Source of the DNA: Devosia lucknowensis
GTDB lineage: Bacteria > Pseudomonadota > Alphaproteobacteria > Rhizobiales > Devosiaceae
Direction of reading: 5' to 3'
NCBI RefSeq assembly: GCF_900177655.1
Contig: NZ_FXWK01000001.1
Coordinates: forward strand, 868,001-932,000
DNA: 64,000 nucleotides
This document shows, one piece after another, positions 8,642 to 17,087 of the stretch (its first letter is position 1; the number at the start of each line of letters is the position of its first letter). The notes below the pieces were generated by a model that saw only the letters and a program-made list of their open reading frames with translations, ran no database searches and had not been told where the DNA came from. Both the position numbers and the translations under genes were made by a program.

Positions 8642-9679
8642 ATGGAAGTCTCGATTTTGCGCAATTTCATCAAGCCGGCCCTGCTTCTGGCTGCCAGCCT
8701 TTTCGGCCTGGCGGCACAGCCCAGCGCGGCTGCCACCATCGATGACGTGCGCGAGCGTGGCTTCCTGATCTGCGGTTCGTCCAATCCTCTGGCTGGCTTC
8801 GCCCAGCAGGATGTCGATGGTCGCTGGTCCGGTTTCGACGTGGATCTGTGCCGGGCTCTGGCAGCCTCGGTGTTCGGCAATCCAGACCTGATCGAATTCC
8901 GCTCCTACCGGGGCGAGGCCCGCTTCGCGCCCCTCCAGACCGAGGCGGTCGATGTGCTCATGCGCAATGGCGCCTGGACCACGGGCCGCGACACGCGCTA
9001 CGGCGCGCAGTATGTGACCCCGGCATTCTTCGATGGGCAGGCCTTCCTGGTGCCTCAGTCCCTGGGTGTGGTCTCCGCCTACGAACTCGACAATATCAGC
9101 ATCTGCGTCATCGATAGTGCAGGGGAACTCGACGCGCTCAACGAGTTCTTCTTTTCCAATCAGACCAGCTTCAGCAGCGTCGCCTATGAAGACGTCGCCG
9201 ATCTCGCCACGGCCTATAGGGCAGGGCTCTGCCAGGCGATTTCGGCATCCGGCCGGCAGCTGCAGGCGATCCGCCGGGAACTCCCCGAACCCAACCTGCA
9301 TCGCATTCTTCCCGAGCGCATCTCCAAGGAAGTTCTGGGTCCCGTCGTCCGCAACGACGACGACCAGTGGTTCAAGATCGTCCGTTGGACAATCTATGGG
9401 CTCATCAACGCTGAAGAGGTCGGCGTGACCAGTCTCAATATCGATTCCCTGTCTGCCGCCCGCACGCCGGCCGTGCGCCGCATTCTCGGCATCGAGGGCG
9501 ATTTCGGTGTCGGTCTGGGTCTGCGCCCGACATTCCTTGCCGACGCCATCCGAGCCGTGGGCAATTATTCCGAGCTTTACGATCGCCATTTTGGCCCGCA
9601 GACGGGCGCGGCCATGCTGCGGGGACAGAATGCGCTCTGGGGCAACGGCGGCCTTCTCTACGCGCCCCCGGTGCGCTGA
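8642..9679 (+). CDS. AapJ-like solute-binding protein, divergent orphan paralogue
   Basis: Second binding protein of the AapJ subgroup, about 345 residues, colinear with aapJ along its length (VDLCRALAASVFGN, ISKEVLGPVVR, WFKIVRWTIYGL, NALWGNGGLLYAPP). Three ATGs are in frame at 8618, 8630 and 8642. The first sits on the U-tract of the preceding terminator and cannot have a normal ribosome site, so 8642, which starts a good signal peptide, is preferred. The carboxylate Arg (GRDT) is kept. The ESGTTTE segment has become DSAGELD, and the amino-group Asp of AapJ is replaced by Ser (AISASGRQL). It probably binds something other than a standard amino acid, or has become a sensor. No permease of its own follows. 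Confidence 0.85.
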   Translation: MEVSILRNFIKPALLLAASLFGLAAQPSAAATIDDVRERGFLICGSSNPLAGFAQQDVDGRWSGFDVDLCRALAASVFGNPDLIEFRSYRGEARFAPLQTEAVDVLMRNGAWTTGRDTRYGAQYVTPAFFDGQAFLVPQSLGVVSAYELDNISICVIDSAGELDALNEFFFSNQTSFSSVAYEDVADLATAYRAGLCQAISASGRQLQAIRRELPEPNLHRILPERISKEVLGPVVRNDDDQWFKIVRWTIYGLINAEEVGVTSLNIDSLSAARTPAVRRILGIEGDFGVGLGLRPTFLADAIRAVGNYSELYDRHFGPQTGAAMLRGQNALWGNGGLLYAPPVR

Positions 9680-9688
9680 CCGGCGCCG

Positions 9689-10402
9689 TCAGGCGAACAG
9701 CAGGTTGACGCGCCGGTTCTGCTTGCCCTTGTTCTCGATCTTTCCCATCGTCAGCCGGCCGATCTCGCCGGTCCGCGCCACATGGGTCCCACCGCACGGT
9801 TGCAGGTCGACATCGCCGATCCGCACCAGCCGCACCCGGCCCTGGCCCATCGGCGGCTTCACCTTCATGGTTTTGATCAGGTCTGCCTTGGCCTCCATTT
9901 CGGCATCCGTGATCCACTCTGTGGTCACCGCATGATCGGCGTCCACCATGGCGTTGAGATGCCGCTCGATGGCGTCGAGATTACCGGGAAGGTCGGGCAT
10001 GTCGAAATCCAGGCGCCCCTTGTCCTCGCCGATCGACCCACCGGTCACCGGAAAGGGAAGCGCGACCGAAAGCAGGTGCAGCGCCGTATGCATGCGCATC
10101 AGCCGGTAGCGACGATCCCAGTCGATTTCCGCCGTCACCGTCTCACCGGCATGCGGTAGCGGCTGTCCGTCCGCCGGAACATGGACGATCGTTGTCTTGT
10201 CGCCGCCGGGATGAATGGCTCCGGCGATCACGATGGCGCTGCCATCCGGCCTGACCAACCGCCCGCTGTCGCCTGGCTGCCCGCCCGACGTCGCATAGAA
10301 GACCGTGCGATCGAGCAGGATATGGCCGTCGTCGGTCACGCCGAGCACCGTGGATGCGGTTGTCCGGGCATAGGGGTCGTCGCGAAATACGAATTCGGTC
10401 AT
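9689..10402 (-). CDS. Alanyl-tRNA editing protein, AlaX family
   Basis: Stand-alone editing domain related to the second additional domain of AlaRS/ThrRS, about 237 residues. It should hydrolyse mischarged tRNA-Ala (Ser- or Gly-tRNA-Ala) in the cytoplasm. The zinc-binding signature is present: HTALHLL (HxxxH) and CGGTHV with its Cys and His. The N-terminal glycine-rich part (FYATSGGQPGDSG) is that of the longer AlaX form. The ATG at 10402 (MTEFVFRDDPYAR) fits the family; the frame upstream runs into the cardiolipin synthase gene. It starts only 5 nt after that gene's stop and so is its co-transcribed partner. Confidence 0.88.
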   Translation of the reverse strand: MTEFVFRDDPYARTTASTVLGVTDDGHILLDRTVFYATSGGQPGDSGRLVRPDGSAIVIAGAIHPGGDKTTIVHVPADGQPLPHAGETVTAEIDWDRRYRLMRMHTALHLLSVALPFPVTGGSIGEDKGRLDFDMPDLPGNLDAIERHLNAMVDADHAVTTEWITDAEMEAKADLIKTMKVKPPMGQGRVRLVRIGDVDLQPCGGTHVARTGEIGRLTMGKIENKGKQNRRVNLLFA

Positions 10403-10407
10403 GGAAC

Positions 10408-11901
10408 TCACAGAACGGGGGACATCAGGCGCGCGGCCTGTGTTGCAAGATAAAGCGGCCACGGGCGCGTGCTGATCTCGGATTTGCTGACCTGGCGGCA
10501 GGCCTCGAAATCGGAGAGCAGCATGGCCTCGACCTCGGAGATCGTCGTGTCGTCGGTGAACCAGAGCGTCACTTCGAAATTGATGGCGAATGACCGGTTG
10601 TCGAAATTGACGCTGCCGACCGTCGCCATTTCGTCATCCATCAGCACCACTTTCTGGTGCAGGAAGCCGTCCGTATAGCGATAGACGCCGATATCATGCG
10701 CCACCATGTTGTCGGCATGGGCGATACTGGCCAGCCAGACCGTCATGTGGTCCCGCTTGTCCGGCAGCATGATCCGAACGTCCACGCCGCGCAGGCGGGC
10801 CGCGAACAGCGCCGTGCGGATGTCGGTGTCGGGGACGAAATAGGGGCTGGCGATCCACAGCCGGTGCCGCGCCCGGCCGATGAGGTCGGTATAGGCGATC
10901 GCGCATTCTTCCAGCTTGTCGGCCGGCCCGCTGCCCATCACCAGCACCGAATTGTCACCGAATGTTTCGAGGTCCGCCGGCGGCCGGTTGGGCAGGCTTT
11001 CACCCGTCGCCCATTCCCAGTCCTCGCGGAACAGCAGCGCGCAGCCCAGGGCCGCCGGGCCCGAAACGCGCACATGGGTATCGCGCCAATGGCCAAGGCG
11101 CGGATCTTCGCCGAGATATTCGACGCCCACATTGTGGCCGCCGACCCAGGCATGCTTGCCATCGGCCACCACGATCTTGCGGTGGTTGCGGTAGTTGATG
11201 CGCGTCGCCCCGAACAGCCTGAGGAACTTGTGCCGGCGATTGAAGCTCGAAACCTTGACGCCCGCATCGCGCAACTCCTTGCGATAGCGCTTGGGCATGC
11301 CGGTGCTGCCGATATCGTCATAGAGCAGGTAGACGGCAACGCCCGTCTGGGCCTTGGCGATCAGCCGCCGCGCCATTTCGCTGCCCAGCCGGTCGTCGCG
11401 CACGATGTAGAACTGCACAAGCAGATATTCCTGCGCCGCCTCGATCCCGGCAAAGATCGAGTCGAACGTCGCTTCGCCGTCGATCAGCAGCTCCACCGCA
11501 TTCCCCTTGAGGAACGGCAGTTCCGAGACATGCACCTGTACCGGCCATTTGGCATCGGTTTCCCGATCCACCAGCGCCAGGTCCTTGGCGCGCAGCGGCC
11601 TGTCGGCGCGGCCGTTCTGCACGCGGTCCGTCGCATAGTCGTCGAACAGCTTCCACCCGAACACCAGGTACAGCAGCACGGTCGGGATCGGCAGCAGCAC
11701 GAGGGAGAGCAGCCAGGCAATGGAGCCTTGAGATGTCCGGGAATTGAGGATTTCCCGAACGGCGCAGACCAGCGCCAGAGCGTAGATGCCACCCATGATG
11801 AGGGCGACCAGATGCAAGTCCGCCACGATGGCGCGCAGGATATCGTCAATGCCGAACAATTCTGTCTCGCAGACAAGGAGGTGACGCACTGTATCAGCCA
11901 A
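10408..11901 (-). CDS. cls: Cardiolipin synthase (phospholipase D family)
   Basis: Membrane enzyme that joins phospholipids to make cardiolipin, about 497 residues at most. Two N-terminal membrane helices (ALIMGGIYALALVC and IAWLLSLVLLPIPTVLLYLV) precede two phospholipase D domains. Both HKD motifs are complete: H240-x-K242-x4-D247 in NHRKIVVADGKHAWVGG and H415-x-K417-x4-D422 in HQKVVLMDDEMATVGSVN. The start is uncertain. The outermost codon at 11901 is TTG; a second TTG at residue 15 follows GAGACAGAA and is as plausible. It overlaps no other gene and leads into the alaX-type gene, 5 nt apart. Confidence 0.93.
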   Translation of the reverse strand: MADTVRHLLVCETELFGIDDILRAIVADLHLVALIMGGIYALALVCAVREILNSRTSQGSIAWLLSLVLLPIPTVLLYLVFGWKLFDDYATDRVQNGRADRPLRAKDLALVDRETDAKWPVQVHVSELPFLKGNAVELLIDGEATFDSIFAGIEAAQEYLLVQFYIVRDDRLGSEMARRLIAKAQTGVAVYLLYDDIGSTGMPKRYRKELRDAGVKVSSFNRRHKFLRLFGATRINYRNHRKIVVADGKHAWVGGHNVGVEYLGEDPRLGHWRDTHVRVSGPAALGCALLFREDWEWATGESLPNRPPADLETFGDNSVLVMGSGPADKLEECAIAYTDLIGRARHRLWIASPYFVPDTDIRTALFAARLRGVDVRIMLPDKRDHMTVWLASIAHADNMVAHDIGVYRYTDGFLHQKVVLMDDEMATVGSVNFDNRSFAINFEVTLWFTDDTTISEVEAMLLSDFEACRQVSKSEISTRPWPLYLATQAARLMSPVL

Positions 11902-11986
11902 ACCTTACCGGGCAACCTTGACTGATGCGCTCGTGCGCGTACTCTTCCATCAGGCCTCGTGCAGCCTGCCGCTCGCCCCGTATGGG

Positions 11987-12424
11987 ATGGTGAATGCGCG
12001 AAATCAGATCGGTTTGATCCCTTTTGCGGGCAGCCGGTTCGGCACCATGGCGCAGGTCATCGATGCTGATCCCTATCGGGACACGGCCATCCGCATCGCC
12101 TGCCAGTTGTCGTCCGAAGCCGTCGAGGGCAAGGCCACCATGTGGGTGCGCATCGACGATGGGCAGGGCAAGCGACTGCGGTTCGAAAATCTGCTGGAGC
12201 GTCCGGGCGTCGCCATCGACGGCACCCGCGACTGGACCGGCTTCGCCATCACTCTGGACGTGCCCCGAGCGGCCGAAAGCATCTATTTCGGCTTCCTGCT
12301 CAGCGGCCGGGGCCTCGTCCGGGCCAGGAACTTCACCGTCGACGCCGTCGATGCACGCGAAGCCCAGCCCCGCTCTGGGACACACCGGTTCGAGCGTCCC
12401 ACAAACCTCGATTTCCGCGGCTGA
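11987..12424 (+). CDS. Uncharacterised protein with a beta-sandwich, ligand-binding-like domain
   Basis: Protein of about 145 residues of unknown function. The core (AQVIDADPYRD, VEGKATMWVRIDD, LRFENLLERPG, RDWTGFAITLDVP, SIYFGFLLSGRG) resembles a jelly-roll domain that is often fused behind helix-turn-helix or other N-terminal modules. Here it stands alone: no DNA-binding segment is seen, and the residues before it show no family similarity. The ATG at 11987 is chosen; a TTG at 11918 would start 16 nt from the divergent cls frame and leave no promoter room. It may be a remnant of a longer protein or a free-standing ligand-binding domain. A long inverted repeat follows the stop. Confidence 0.55.
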   Translation: MVNARNQIGLIPFAGSRFGTMAQVIDADPYRDTAIRIACQLSSEAVEGKATMWVRIDDGQGKRLRFENLLERPGVAIDGTRDWTGFAITLDVPRAAESIYFGFLLSGRGLVRARNFTVDAVDAREAQPRSGTHRFERPTNLDFRG

Positions 12425-12432
12425 GCCAGGCC

Positions 12433-12460
12433 GATATTGCCGGCACCTGCCGGCAATATC
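12433..12460. terminator. Bidirectional hairpin between convergent genes
   Basis: A perfect palindrome GATATTGCCGGCA-CC-TGCCGGCAATATC forms a 12-bp stem with a 4-nt loop. It fills the 42-bp gap between the convergent stop codons. There is no U-tract on either strand, so termination is inferred from position. Confidence 0.6.
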
Positions 12461-12466
12461 ACCGCG

Positions 12467-13516
12467 TTACGCCGGATCGGCTTCCATGACGCTCGCAATG
12501 TCGATCGGCGTGCGGCCGTCCATCCAGGGCGGAACCGGAAGGTTCTTGCCGCGCAGGAAATCGGGGTTGAAGATCTTGCTGGCATAGCGGTTGCCATAGT
12601 CACACAGCACCGTGACGATGGTCTTGCCCGGTCCCATGTCCCGCGCCATCCGCACGGCGCCGGCAATGTTGATCGCGCTCGATCCGCCCAGGCACAGGCC
12701 TTCGTGCTCCAGCAGGTCGTAGATATAGGGCAGGGCCTCCGCATCCGGGATCCGGTACGGCAGGTCCACCGTGAGCCCTTCGAGGTTGGCGGTGATCCGT
12801 CCCTGGCCGATGCCCTCGGTGATGGAATCGCCCGATGATTTCAGCTCGCCATTGGCAAAATACTCGTAGAGCGCAGCGCCTTCCGGATCGGCAAGGCCGA
12901 TCTTGATATCGGGGTTGCGGGAACGCAGCGCCTCGGCGACCCCGGCCAGGGTGCCGCCCGAACCCACCGCGCAGATGAAGCCGTCGATCCGGCCATTGGT
13001 CTGCTGCCAGATTTCCGGTCCCGTCGTTTCCACATGGGCGCGGCGGTTCGAGACATTGTCGAACTGGTTGGCCCAGACCGCGCCGTTGGGAAGCTCTGCA
13101 TTGAGCTTTTCGGCCAGCCGGCCCGACACCTTGATGTAATTGTTGGGGTTGCGGTACGGCTTGGCCGGCACCTCGATCAGCTCGGCGCCATAGAGGCGCA
13201 GCGCGTCCTTCTTTTCCTGGCTCTGCGTTTCGGGGATGACGATCACCGACTTGAAACCGAGCGAATTGGCGACCAGCGTGAGGCCAATGCCGGTATTGCC
13301 CGCCGTGCCCTCGACGATCGTGCCGCCCGGCTTCAGCTTGCCCGACTTCACCGCGTCGTGGATGATGAACAGCGCCGCGCGATCCTTGACCGATTGCCCG
13401 GGATTGAGAAACTCCGCCTTGCCCCAGATCTCGCAGCCGGTCAGCGTCGAAACGCGATTGAGACGGATCAGCGGCGTATTGCCGATGGCGGAGATGAGGT
13501 CTTCGTGCTTGGCCAT
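12467..13516 (-). CDS. cysK: Cysteine synthase A (O-acetylserine sulfhydrylase)
   Basis: PLP enzyme making cysteine from O-acetylserine and sulfide, 349 residues. The Schiff-base lysine is K44 in NPGQSVKDRAAL. The phosphate-binding loop is GSGGTLAG. The substrate loop reads EGTAGNTGIGL, a variant of the usual TSGNTG seen in a longer alphaproteobacterial form of the enzyme. The C-terminal extension (CDYGNRYASKIFNPDFL) makes it some 30-40 residues longer than E. coli CysK. It lies downstream of the photolyase gene on the same strand with a 161-bp gap, so it may have its own promoter. With metC nearby, the window holds two separate sulfur amino acid enzymes. Confidence 0.93.
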   Translation of the reverse strand: MAKHEDLISAIGNTPLIRLNRVSTLTGCEIWGKAEFLNPGQSVKDRAALFIIHDAVKSGKLKPGGTIVEGTAGNTGIGLTLVANSLGFKSVIVIPETQSQEKKDALRLYGAELIEVPAKPYRNPNNYIKVSGRLAEKLNAELPNGAVWANQFDNVSNRRAHVETTGPEIWQQTNGRIDGFICAVGSGGTLAGVAEALRSRNPDIKIGLADPEGAALYEYFANGELKSSGDSITEGIGQGRITANLEGLTVDLPYRIPDAEALPYIYDLLEHEGLCLGGSSAINIAGAVRMARDMGPGKTIVTVLCDYGNRYASKIFNPDFLRGKNLPVPPWMDGRTPIDIASVMEADPA

Positions 13517-13677
13517 GGGATCTATTTCTGGGAGGAAGGTGGCGCAAGCCTAAGGGTCTGGCCATGCCTGGGCAAGCGATAAGCAACGGAGGCGGCAGGG
13601 CTTTTCGTAATTGGCCCTCACCACGCAAGACGCCATCGCAATGTTTGCCCTGCAGGGAACGGTTTTGCGCCCACCGG

Positions 13678-15096
13678 TCAGTCCGCTGCCTGCGCCGAGA
13701 CGGCCCCATAGGCATCCAGCGCGCGTTGCCGCGTTTGCTTGAGATCGGCTATCGGGCGGGGATATGTCGAGCCGATGGCAATGTCGGCCTTGGCCAAAAT
13801 GTCTTGCGGCGCATCGGCTGGCGCATGGATGAACTTGTCGGGCAGCGCCGCGATCTCGGGCACCCAGCGACGCACGAAGTCCCCGCTGCCATCGAACCGT
13901 TCGCCTTGCGTTACCGGATTGAAGATGCGGAAATAGGGCGCCGCATCGAGCCCGCACCCGGCCACCCACTGCCAGCTTGCCGGATTGTTGGCTTCGTCGG
14001 CATCCACGAGACAATCCCAGAACCAGCGTTCACCCTCGCGCCAGTCGATCAGGAGGTTCTTGGTCAGGAATGAGGCCACCAGCATGCGCACGCGGTTGTG
14101 CATGTAGCCGGTTTCCCAGAGTTCACGGAGGCCCGCGTCGACGATGGGAATGCCGGTCTTGCCTTTTTCCCAGGCCCGCAGTTGCGCCGGCGCGTGCCGC
14201 CACCGGAGGCTGCTATATTTCTCCTGCATCGGGATCTCGGCGATGTTCGGCCGATGATAGAGCTGGTGATAGCTGAAGTCCCGCCAGGCCAGCTCGGACA
14301 GGAACTTGTCGACAGGGCCCGCCTTGCTGTGGTGCGCGTGAAGGAAAGCCTGTGCCGTATGCCAGATTTGGCGGGGACTGATTTCCCCGAACCGCAGGTG
14401 CGGGGAGAGGCGCGACGTCACGTCCTTGGCAGGAAAGTCGCGCCCCTCCGGATAATCGACGACGCTTTCGTCGAGAAACGTGGTTAGCCGCTCCTGCGCC
14501 GCCGTTTCGCCGATTGACCAGTACTGCCCGAGCTTGCCGGCCCAGTGCGGCTCTTCGTAGTCGGCATCCACCGGGCGAAAACGGCTGGACTTTCCCTTGG
14601 GGGCGGGAAGCGGCGCCGCGATGTCCATCGTGCGCAGGTTTTTCCAGAACGGCGTGAACACCGAATACGGTTTGTCCTGCCCGGTCTGGATAAGCCAGGG
14701 TTCGATCAGGACATTGCCGGGCATGGATTCGACGCTGAAGCCGTCGGACTTCAAAGCCTGCTTGATCCCCGCATCCAGTTCCCGTTCCGCCGGCCCGTAC
14801 CTGCGGTTCCAGTAGACCGTCTCGGCGTCATGACCCTTGAGGGCCGCGCGAAGCACGGCTTCAGGCTTGCCCGCATGCACCTCGAGCGTCACGCCGATCT
14901 CGGCCAGATCGCGCGCAATGCTCTCAAGACTTTGGTGCAGCCACCAGCGCGCCGCAGCGCCGATCGGCCTCAGGCCTGGCGCTTCCTCGTGAACATAGAG
15001 CGCCACCACTTTCTGATGGTTCTTGGCGGCGGCATGGAGTGCGGGATTATCGGCCAGTCGAAGGTCGTTGCGGAGCCAAACCAGGGCAGTGGACAA
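13678..15096 (-). CDS. phrB: Deoxyribodipyrimidine photo-lyase (CPD photolyase)
   Basis: Light-driven DNA repair enzyme that splits cyclobutane pyrimidine dimers, about 472 residues. The N-terminal antenna domain (STALVWLRNDLRLADNPAL) is followed by the FAD domain with TSRLSPHLRFGEIS, TGIPIVDAGLRELWETGYMH, the MHNRVRM loop, and NNPASWQWVAGCGLDAAPYF. These are class I photolyase signatures. The start is set at the TTG at 15096 because GGAGG stands five bases before it and homologues begin at this residue; an ATG at 15108, whose own codons contain that GGAGG, is the alternative. It is followed on the same strand by cysK. Confidence 0.93.
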   Translation of the reverse strand: MSTALVWLRNDLRLADNPALHAAAKNHQKVVALYVHEEAPGLRPIGAAARWWLHQSLESIARDLAEIGVTLEVHAGKPEAVLRAALKGHDAETVYWNRRYGPAERELDAGIKQALKSDGFSVESMPGNVLIEPWLIQTGQDKPYSVFTPFWKNLRTMDIAAPLPAPKGKSSRFRPVDADYEEPHWAGKLGQYWSIGETAAQERLTTFLDESVVDYPEGRDFPAKDVTSRLSPHLRFGEISPRQIWHTAQAFLHAHHSKAGPVDKFLSELAWRDFSYHQLYHRPNIAEIPMQEKYSSLRWRHAPAQLRAWEKGKTGIPIVDAGLRELWETGYMHNRVRMLVASFLTKNLLIDWREGERWFWDCLVDADEANNPASWQWVAGCGLDAAPYFRIFNPVTQGERFDGSGDFVRRWVPEIAALPDKFIHAPADAPQDILAKADIAIGSTYPRPIADLKQTRQRALDAYGAVSAQAAD

Positions 15097-15149
15097 GCGA
15101 ACCTCCATTCGTTCCGGACACTACGGTCCGAAGCGTCTGCCGGATCAGC

Positions 15150-15602
15150 CTATTCCATCAATTCGGCCAGCTCTTCCAGTGCCGCGCTCCACGCCTCCAT
15201 GGAGAAAATTCGCGTCTGCGCATCCGCATGCGGAAGTCCCCGCTCCGTCAGCGTGATGGTTGTGCTGTCTTCGCCCACGGCTTTGAAGGCAATGTCGAGC
15301 ACGAAGATCAGTTCGCTGTCCTCGTCGTCATCCTTGTGGATCCACGACAGCACCAGCCGTTCGTCCTCGACGAAGGTCAGCACCTCGCCGCTCACTTCGT
15401 GGTCGGTCTCGTCATCGTCTTCCGCAAAGGTCACGAACCGGTACTGCCCGCCCTCGAAGGCGTCGAACTCGGCCTCGTCGGCCTCCCACTGCTCGATCAG
15501 CGCCGGATCGGTCCACGCCGCGAACACGTCCGACACATGGGCGCCGATTGTCCGGGTCAGGGTGATCTGGCTTTCCGGGTCGATATCCATGCCGTGCGTC
15601 AT
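15150..15602 (-). CDS. SRPBCC / AHSA1-family protein
   Basis: Cytoplasmic protein of 150 residues with the START-like SRPBCC fold in its AHSA1 branch. The opening strand-helix (ITLTRTIGAHVSDVFAAWTDP, residue range about 10-30) with ALIEQWEADEAEFDAFEGGQYRF is the family signature, and the end reads TERGLPHADAQTRIFSMEAW. Such proteins bind hydrophobic ligands or act as stress co-factors; no substrate can be assigned. The centre is very acidic (AEDDDETDHE, HKDDDEDSE). The ATG overlaps the stop of the upstream exporter gene (ATGA) and has AAGGAAG in front, so the two genes are translationally coupled. Confidence 0.85.
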   Translation of the reverse strand: MTHGMDIDPESQITLTRTIGAHVSDVFAAWTDPALIEQWEADEAEFDAFEGGQYRFVTFAEDDDETDHEVSGEVLTFVEDERLVLSWIHKDDDEDSELIFVLDIAFKAVGEDSTTITLTERGLPHADAQTRIFSMEAWSAALEELAELME

Positions 15603-16819
15603 GCGGGCTTCCTTTCGGGGTGCAGTTCTGCGGTCTTGGGTAGAAGGATGGTGAGGATACCCAGCGCTGGCAGGAAGGCGCAAATCTGGAACACCGGGAT
15701 GATCCCGATCCAGTCGGCCAGGCCACCCATTATTGCGGCGCCGAGTGCGCCGATACCGAAGGCAAAGCCGAAGACGAAGCCGGCAATCATGCCCACTTTG
15801 CCCGGCACCAGTTCCTGCGCATAGACCACCATGGCCGAGAACGCCGACGACAGGATCAAGCCGACCATGATGCTCATGACGCATGTCCAGAAGAGGTCGA
15901 GATAGGGCAGGGCGAGCGTAAACGGCAGGGATCCGAGAATGGATACCCAGATCACGGCCAGCCGCCCGTAGCGGTCACCCACGGGACCGCCGATAAAGGT
16001 GCCGGCAGCCACGGCGCCGAGGAAGGCGAAGAGATAATACTGCGCCTCCTGGGCGGAGAGCGCGAATTTGTCCATCAGGAAGAAGGCGTAATAGCTCTTG
16101 AGCCCTTCGATATAGATGAACTTGCTGAGCAGCAGCGCGCCGATCACGGCAAAGGCAACGATGAGGCGGTCGCGTGACAGCGCCGGCTTGGTAACGGCCG
16201 GCCTTGGCCGCGACGCGGCCTGGCGCTGATGTTCGGCATACCAGCGTCCTACATAGCTGAGGACCGCAATGCCGAATGCCGCCACGATCAGGAACCAGAA
16301 AATGCTGGTCTGGCCCATGGGCAGAAGAATCAGTGCCGCGGCCAGGGGACCGAGAGCCGTCCCGGCATTGCCCCCGACCTGGAACAGCGACTGTGCGAAT
16401 CCCAGCCTGCCGCCCGAGGCCAACCGGGACACGCGCGATGCCTCGGGATGGAAAAGGGCCGAGCCCGTGCCCACCACAACCGCCGCCAGGAACAGCATCC
16501 AGAAACCGCTGGCAGCCGCCAGCAAGGCCGTGCCCGCGGTAACGATCGTCATCGACAATGCCAGCCAGTAGGGCTTGGGCTTGAGGTCGCCGGAAAGGCC
16601 GAACACCGGCTGCAGCAGGCAGGCGGTGATCTGCTGACCCAGGGTCAGCATCCCGATCTGGAAATAGCTGAGCCCGTAATTCTCCTTGAGCAGCGGATAC
16701 AGCGCCGGCAGCAGGAATTGCAGGAGGTCGTTGAGCAGGTGCGCCCCGCTCACGCAAAGGATGATGGACAGGGCGGTACGCTGCGCATCCGGCGCAGGTG
16801 CAGCAGAATTCGTGGTCAT
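15599..16819 (-). CDS. MFS transporter, fosmidomycin-resistance (Fsr)-like
   Basis: Twelve-helix major facilitator of about 406 residues, closest in pattern to the Fsr/fosmidomycin resistance family. Markers are HLLNDLLQFLLPALYPLLKE in the first helix region, the A-motif-like loop after helix 2 (GLSGDLKPKP), GTGSALFHPEASRVSRLASGG, LFQVGGNAGTALGPL, and GGPVGDRYGR in the second half. The HPEA motif is characteristic. It would act as a drug/proton antiporter in the inner membrane; the true substrate is unknown. The ATG at 16819 fits the family start. It is the first gene of a two-gene unit with the SRPBCC protein (4-nt overlap), so that protein may serve the exported compound. Confidence 0.88.
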   Translation of the reverse strand: MTTNSAAPAPDAQRTALSIILCVSGAHLLNDLLQFLLPALYPLLKENYGLSYFQIGMLTLGQQITACLLQPVFGLSGDLKPKPYWLALSMTIVTAGTALLAAASGFWMLFLAAVVVGTGSALFHPEASRVSRLASGGRLGFAQSLFQVGGNAGTALGPLAAALILLPMGQTSIFWFLIVAAFGIAVLSYVGRWYAEHQRQAASRPRPAVTKPALSRDRLIVAFAVIGALLLSKFIYIEGLKSYYAFFLMDKFALSAQEAQYYLFAFLGAVAAGTFIGGPVGDRYGRLAVIWVSILGSLPFTLALPYLDLFWTCVMSIMVGLILSSAFSAMVVYAQELVPGKVGMIAGFVFGFAFGIGALGAAIMGGLADWIGIIPVFQICAFLPALGILTILLPKTAELHPERKPA

Positions 16820-16917
16820 GGAAATCGCTTGGAAAAACGGGTTCGCCCGTGGTCCTACGCCACGCGCCGCGCAAGAGCAATCGCTCGCGCACACCAATCA
16901 GGAATTTTGGAGGGAAA

Positions 16918-16993
16918 TGGCTCCGCGAGCTGGACTCGAACCAGCGACCATTCGATTAACAGTCGAACGCTCTACCAACTGAGCTATCGCGGA
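16918..16993 (-). tRNA. tRNA-Asn (anticodon GTT)
   Basis: On the minus strand the acceptor TCCGCGA pairs with TCGCGGA, followed by discriminator G and encoded CCA. The D arm is TAGCTCAGTTGGTAGAGC. The anticodon stem TTCGA/TCGAA encloses CTGTTAA, giving anticodon GTT. The T arm contains GGTTCGAGTCC. It is 76 nt. Confidence 0.97.
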
Positions 16994-17087
16994 ACACTTT
17001 CGTGCGCCCTCTTGCGAAGGCGAGGTCCGTGTACCCAAACTGATCCGGTTTGCCAAGCCCCCATTGCAAGCTCATGTGAATAACTTG

